Shown one piece after another: positions 62,743 through 64,000 of a stretch of DNA of 64,000 nt. This stretch comes from Mucilaginibacter sp. L294 (GTDB taxonomy: Bacteria; Bacteroidota; Bacteroidia; Sphingobacteriales; Sphingobacteriaceae): the NCBI RefSeq assembly GCF_001636615.1, contig NZ_LGEK01000014.1:38050-102049 (forward strand), written 5' to 3'. The position numbers were made by a program, and so were the translations under genes. How positions within the stretch are numbered: position 1 is the stretch's first letter; each line of letters begins with the position of its first letter. Below the pieces are notes generated by a model, which searched no databases, was not told the origin of the DNA, and worked only from the letters and a program-made list of their open reading frames with translations.

Positions 62743-63063
62743 TTATGCTTGTCCTTTGGGCTCCTCCCCTGTTTTGTTTTCCCTTTTGCTGCCGCAAACG
62801 ACGCAGCTGATGGAGCTGGTGTTGCCGTTTCTTAGGTTTTCGAGTGCTTCTGTTAAGGCGATGAGCTGGTCGAATAATAAGGCGACCTGTGCTTCGGTAT
62901 CACCGGGCACTGTTTCTTTTTCGAGGGTTTTGGCCCAGGTGCCGAACAGGTGCCAGAGTTCGGTTTTGACCTTGTCAGCGTTATATAGTTTGAAGAAGAC
63001 GCGGATCACTTGTTCGGGTGTCCGTACGGCGAAATCTTTCAGGTCGATGACTAAAGCACTCAT
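62743..63063 (-). CDS. Small protein of unknown function, first gene of the TlpA-SusCD operon
   Basis: 106 residues from ATG 63063 (ATG 63075 also possible). Helical, with KDFAVRTPEQVIRVFFKLY and LLFDQLIALTEALENL, and a C-terminal CVVCG pair that could bind metal or form a disulfide. No signal peptide, so cytoplasmic. No family recognised. Position suggests a regulator or accessory of the operon. Confidence 0.6.
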   Translation of the reverse strand: MSALVIDLKDFAVRTPEQVIRVFFKLYNADKVKTELWHLFGTWAKTLEKETVPGDTEAQVALLFDQLIALTEALENLRNGNTSSISCVVCGSKRENKTGEEPKGQA

Positions 63064-63151
63064 AAAAAAAGGCAAATAAGGGCTACTCCGGCTTGATGGC
63101 CGGTTGATGAAAACTTAGGGAATGATTGGTAAAAAGGGATTTGTGACAAAA

Positions 63152-63202
63152 GACAAACGGCAGCCTTTAGCATAACTATTAACTGGTGGGCTGCCGTTTG
63201 TC
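63152..63202 (-). terminator. Terminator after the 50-residue peptide gene
   Basis: GACAAACGGCAGCC pairs perfectly with GGCTGCCGTTTGTC (14 bp, 23-base loop). On the minus strand the stem is followed by TTTTGTC. It begins 6 bp past the stop of the small gene at 63208. Confidence 0.65.
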
Positions 63203-63207
63203 GTTAT

Positions 63208-63360
63208 TTATGTGGGGCGTTGGATGATGTTTTTGATGGGGTTCTGGAGGGAATGGGAATGAACAAAGCCTCCAATAATAACAGAAACCAGAATAGCTAT
63301 CATCCCAGTCTCCTGAGATAATGCGCTAAGAGTATCTGATCTAAATCGGGTTGGTTTCAT
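63208..63360 (-). CDS. 50-residue single-membrane-segment peptide
   Basis: ATG 63360 to TAA at 63208-63210. A short basic N-terminus (MKPTRFRSD), a hydrophobic segment MIAILVSVIIGGFV (about 20-33) and a basic C-terminus (NPIKNIIQRPT). The shape is that of type I toxins and other membrane-active small proteins. A stable hairpin (63362-63379) sits directly before the start codon and a terminator directly after the stop, so this reads as its own small transcript. No homology known to me. Confidence 0.5.
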   Translation of the reverse strand: MKPTRFRSDTLSALSQETGMIAILVSVIIGGFVHSHSLQNPIKNIIQRPT

Positions 63361-63361
63361 C

Positions 63362-63379
63362 GCTCATATTTCTATGAGC
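63362..63379 (-). promoter_or_regulatory. Hairpin directly before the 50-residue gene
   Basis: GCTCATA-tttc-TATGAGC, 7 perfect pairs and a 4-base loop, one base upstream of ATG 63360. In RNA it would hide the translation start region. As DNA the extended site CGCTCATA...TATGAGCC has the same half-sites as the palindrome at 10566-10581. Confidence 0.5.
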
Positions 63380-63404
63380 CTTGTTGAACTTACAAACCAA
63401 ATAA

Positions 63405-63569
63405 ATTTGGGGTCTGCAAACCATGGTTACATAAAAGTTTCTGACGCCTTACGTTAACATGGATTTACAGCAGACCCCAAATCTACTTCGACATACAAAT
63501 ATAGCATGTCTACGCATAGATTAGGGTTTTATCTGCTGTCCTGCGTTAACGGCGTCAGAAATTGTAACC
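63405..63569. repeat. Long imperfect inverted repeat with a competing stem
   Basis: The arms from 63425 and back from 63569 share, in order, GGTTACA, TTTCTGACGCC, GTTAAC, CAGCAGA, AATCTA and GACAT, a 145-bp imperfect hairpin with small insertions. A second stem, ATTTGGGGTCTGC (63405-63417) with GCAGACCCCAAAT (63470-63482), is a perfect 13-bp match that uses bases of the first, so the two folds exclude each other. Confidence 0.6.
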
Positions 63570-63698
63570 GCAAGACTCTTTTAAAACTTAAACTATTGTT
63601 ACTTTATATTTTACTTGATGTAAATATAACATAATGGATATAACAAATGAAACTTTTTTGAATAATTTTTAGCGTAAAAAGTTATCTCCCTTTATGGG

Positions 63699-64000
63699 AT
63701 GATACCTATAGACAAGTCTTTTTACAACAAGGAAGTTGGCAATCGATTGAAAGAAATCATGCTTGTTTGCGACTTAGAACTTGAGGGTTTCGCATTGTTC
63801 ATAAATTCGTCTGCAAGCCAACTATACGCCTTACTTAATGGAAATAGACGTTTGACAAAAAAGAAAGCTGAGGAGATCGGAAATATTTTAGGATTTGATG
63901 GGAGTTTGATTTTCAACCTTAATGTCGCAATTCCTGCGAATATTTCAAAGTCGGCTAAACTGAATAATTTTAAAACAGAATTCAAAGAAAATCCGGAATA
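63699..64000 (+). CDS. Helix-turn-helix (XRE-like) protein, 3' truncated by window end
   Basis: ATG 63699 opens a frame that stays open to the end of the window (100 codons). It begins MIPIDKSFYNKEVGNRLKEI and contains a helix-turn-helix-like stretch: FALFINSSASQLYALLNGNR then LTKKKAEEIGNILGF, comparable to XRE domains in which S-x-x-x-x-L-x-N-G-x-R follows the recognition helix. A longer C-terminal part is probably beyond the window. It stands 130 bp after the long inverted repeat and may use it. Confidence 0.65.
   Translation, partial: MIPIDKSFYNKEVGNRLKEIMLVCDLELEGFALFINSSASQLYALLNGNRRLTKKKAEEIGNILGFDGSLIFNLNVAIPANISKSAKLNNFKTEFKENPE

Noticed and set aside
63438..63561. Integron attC-like site, because GTTAAC occurs in both arms.
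   Set aside because: The outer bases do not fit RYYYAAC and GTTRRRY, and there is no integrase or cassette array.
63722..63985. Minus-strand frame of 87 residues at the right edge.
   Set aside because: It is the shadow of the plus-strand helix-turn-helix gene starting at 63699, which reads as a coherent domain.

Overview
The window comes from a Bacteroidota chromosome. It carries three SusC/SusD-type outer-membrane uptake pairs plus an eroded fourth SusC gene, an ECF sigma/FecR pair, a one-protein hybrid two-component regulator (HTCS), RteC-type proteins and many lipoproteins, and ribosome-binding sites are weak. The mix suggests Sphingobacteriaceae, most like Mucilaginibacter or Pedobacter; that genus-level guess is inference. 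No tRNA, rRNA, CRISPR array or intact insertion sequence was seen.

Left part (1-18.3 kb): a truncated peptide-exporter-like ABC transporter, an RteC protein with an alpha-oxoamine synthase, a lipoprotein, a rhomboid protease and several unknown genes. At 8.7-14.1 kb lies a compact regulatory neighbourhood: two related RteC-like proteins, an XRE repressor with a perfect 16-bp palindrome in front of it, a tiny protein resembling the RNA polymerase alpha C-terminal domain, a 51-residue Thr/Ser/Cys-rich peptide gene (12015-12170, minus) and a divergent LytS/LytTR two-component pair. A 1233-residue hybrid kinase with two transmitter modules follows.

18.4-22.9 kb is a peptide export operon read leftward: three small double-glycine-leader peptides, an HlyD-type adaptor and a C39-peptidase ABC transporter. 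Two of the peptides are near copies, serine-rich and cysteine-free.

23.4-42.7 kb is a polysaccharide utilisation locus read leftward: HTCS regulator, SusC, SusD, a cytochrome-c-motif/FG-GAP protein, a GH30 glycosidase, two esterases, a ThuA-like protein and a GMC oxidoreductase. A frameshifted SusC relic lies at its downstream end. 43.2-51.9 kb is a second locus of different design: ECF sigma, FecR, STN-domain SusC, SusD and an exported protein of unknown function.

52.2-63.1 kb: a ROK-family remnant, then a visibly GC-rich block with a stand-alone lantibiotic dehydratase (LanB), a MauE/DoxX membrane protein, a small two-cysteine exported protein, a SusC/SusD pair, a thioredoxin-like protein fused to a DUF3738-like domain, and a small gene. 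The right edge (63.1-64 kb) is AT-rich and holds a 50-residue one-membrane-segment peptide gene between a terminator and a start-blocking hairpin, a long imperfect inverted repeat with a competing stem, and the start of an XRE-like gene that leaves the window.

The best candidates for something undescribed are the 51-residue peptide neighbourhood at 10.3-14 kb, the serine-rich double-glycine peptides at 22 kb, and the structured small-peptide region at 63.1-63.6 kb.
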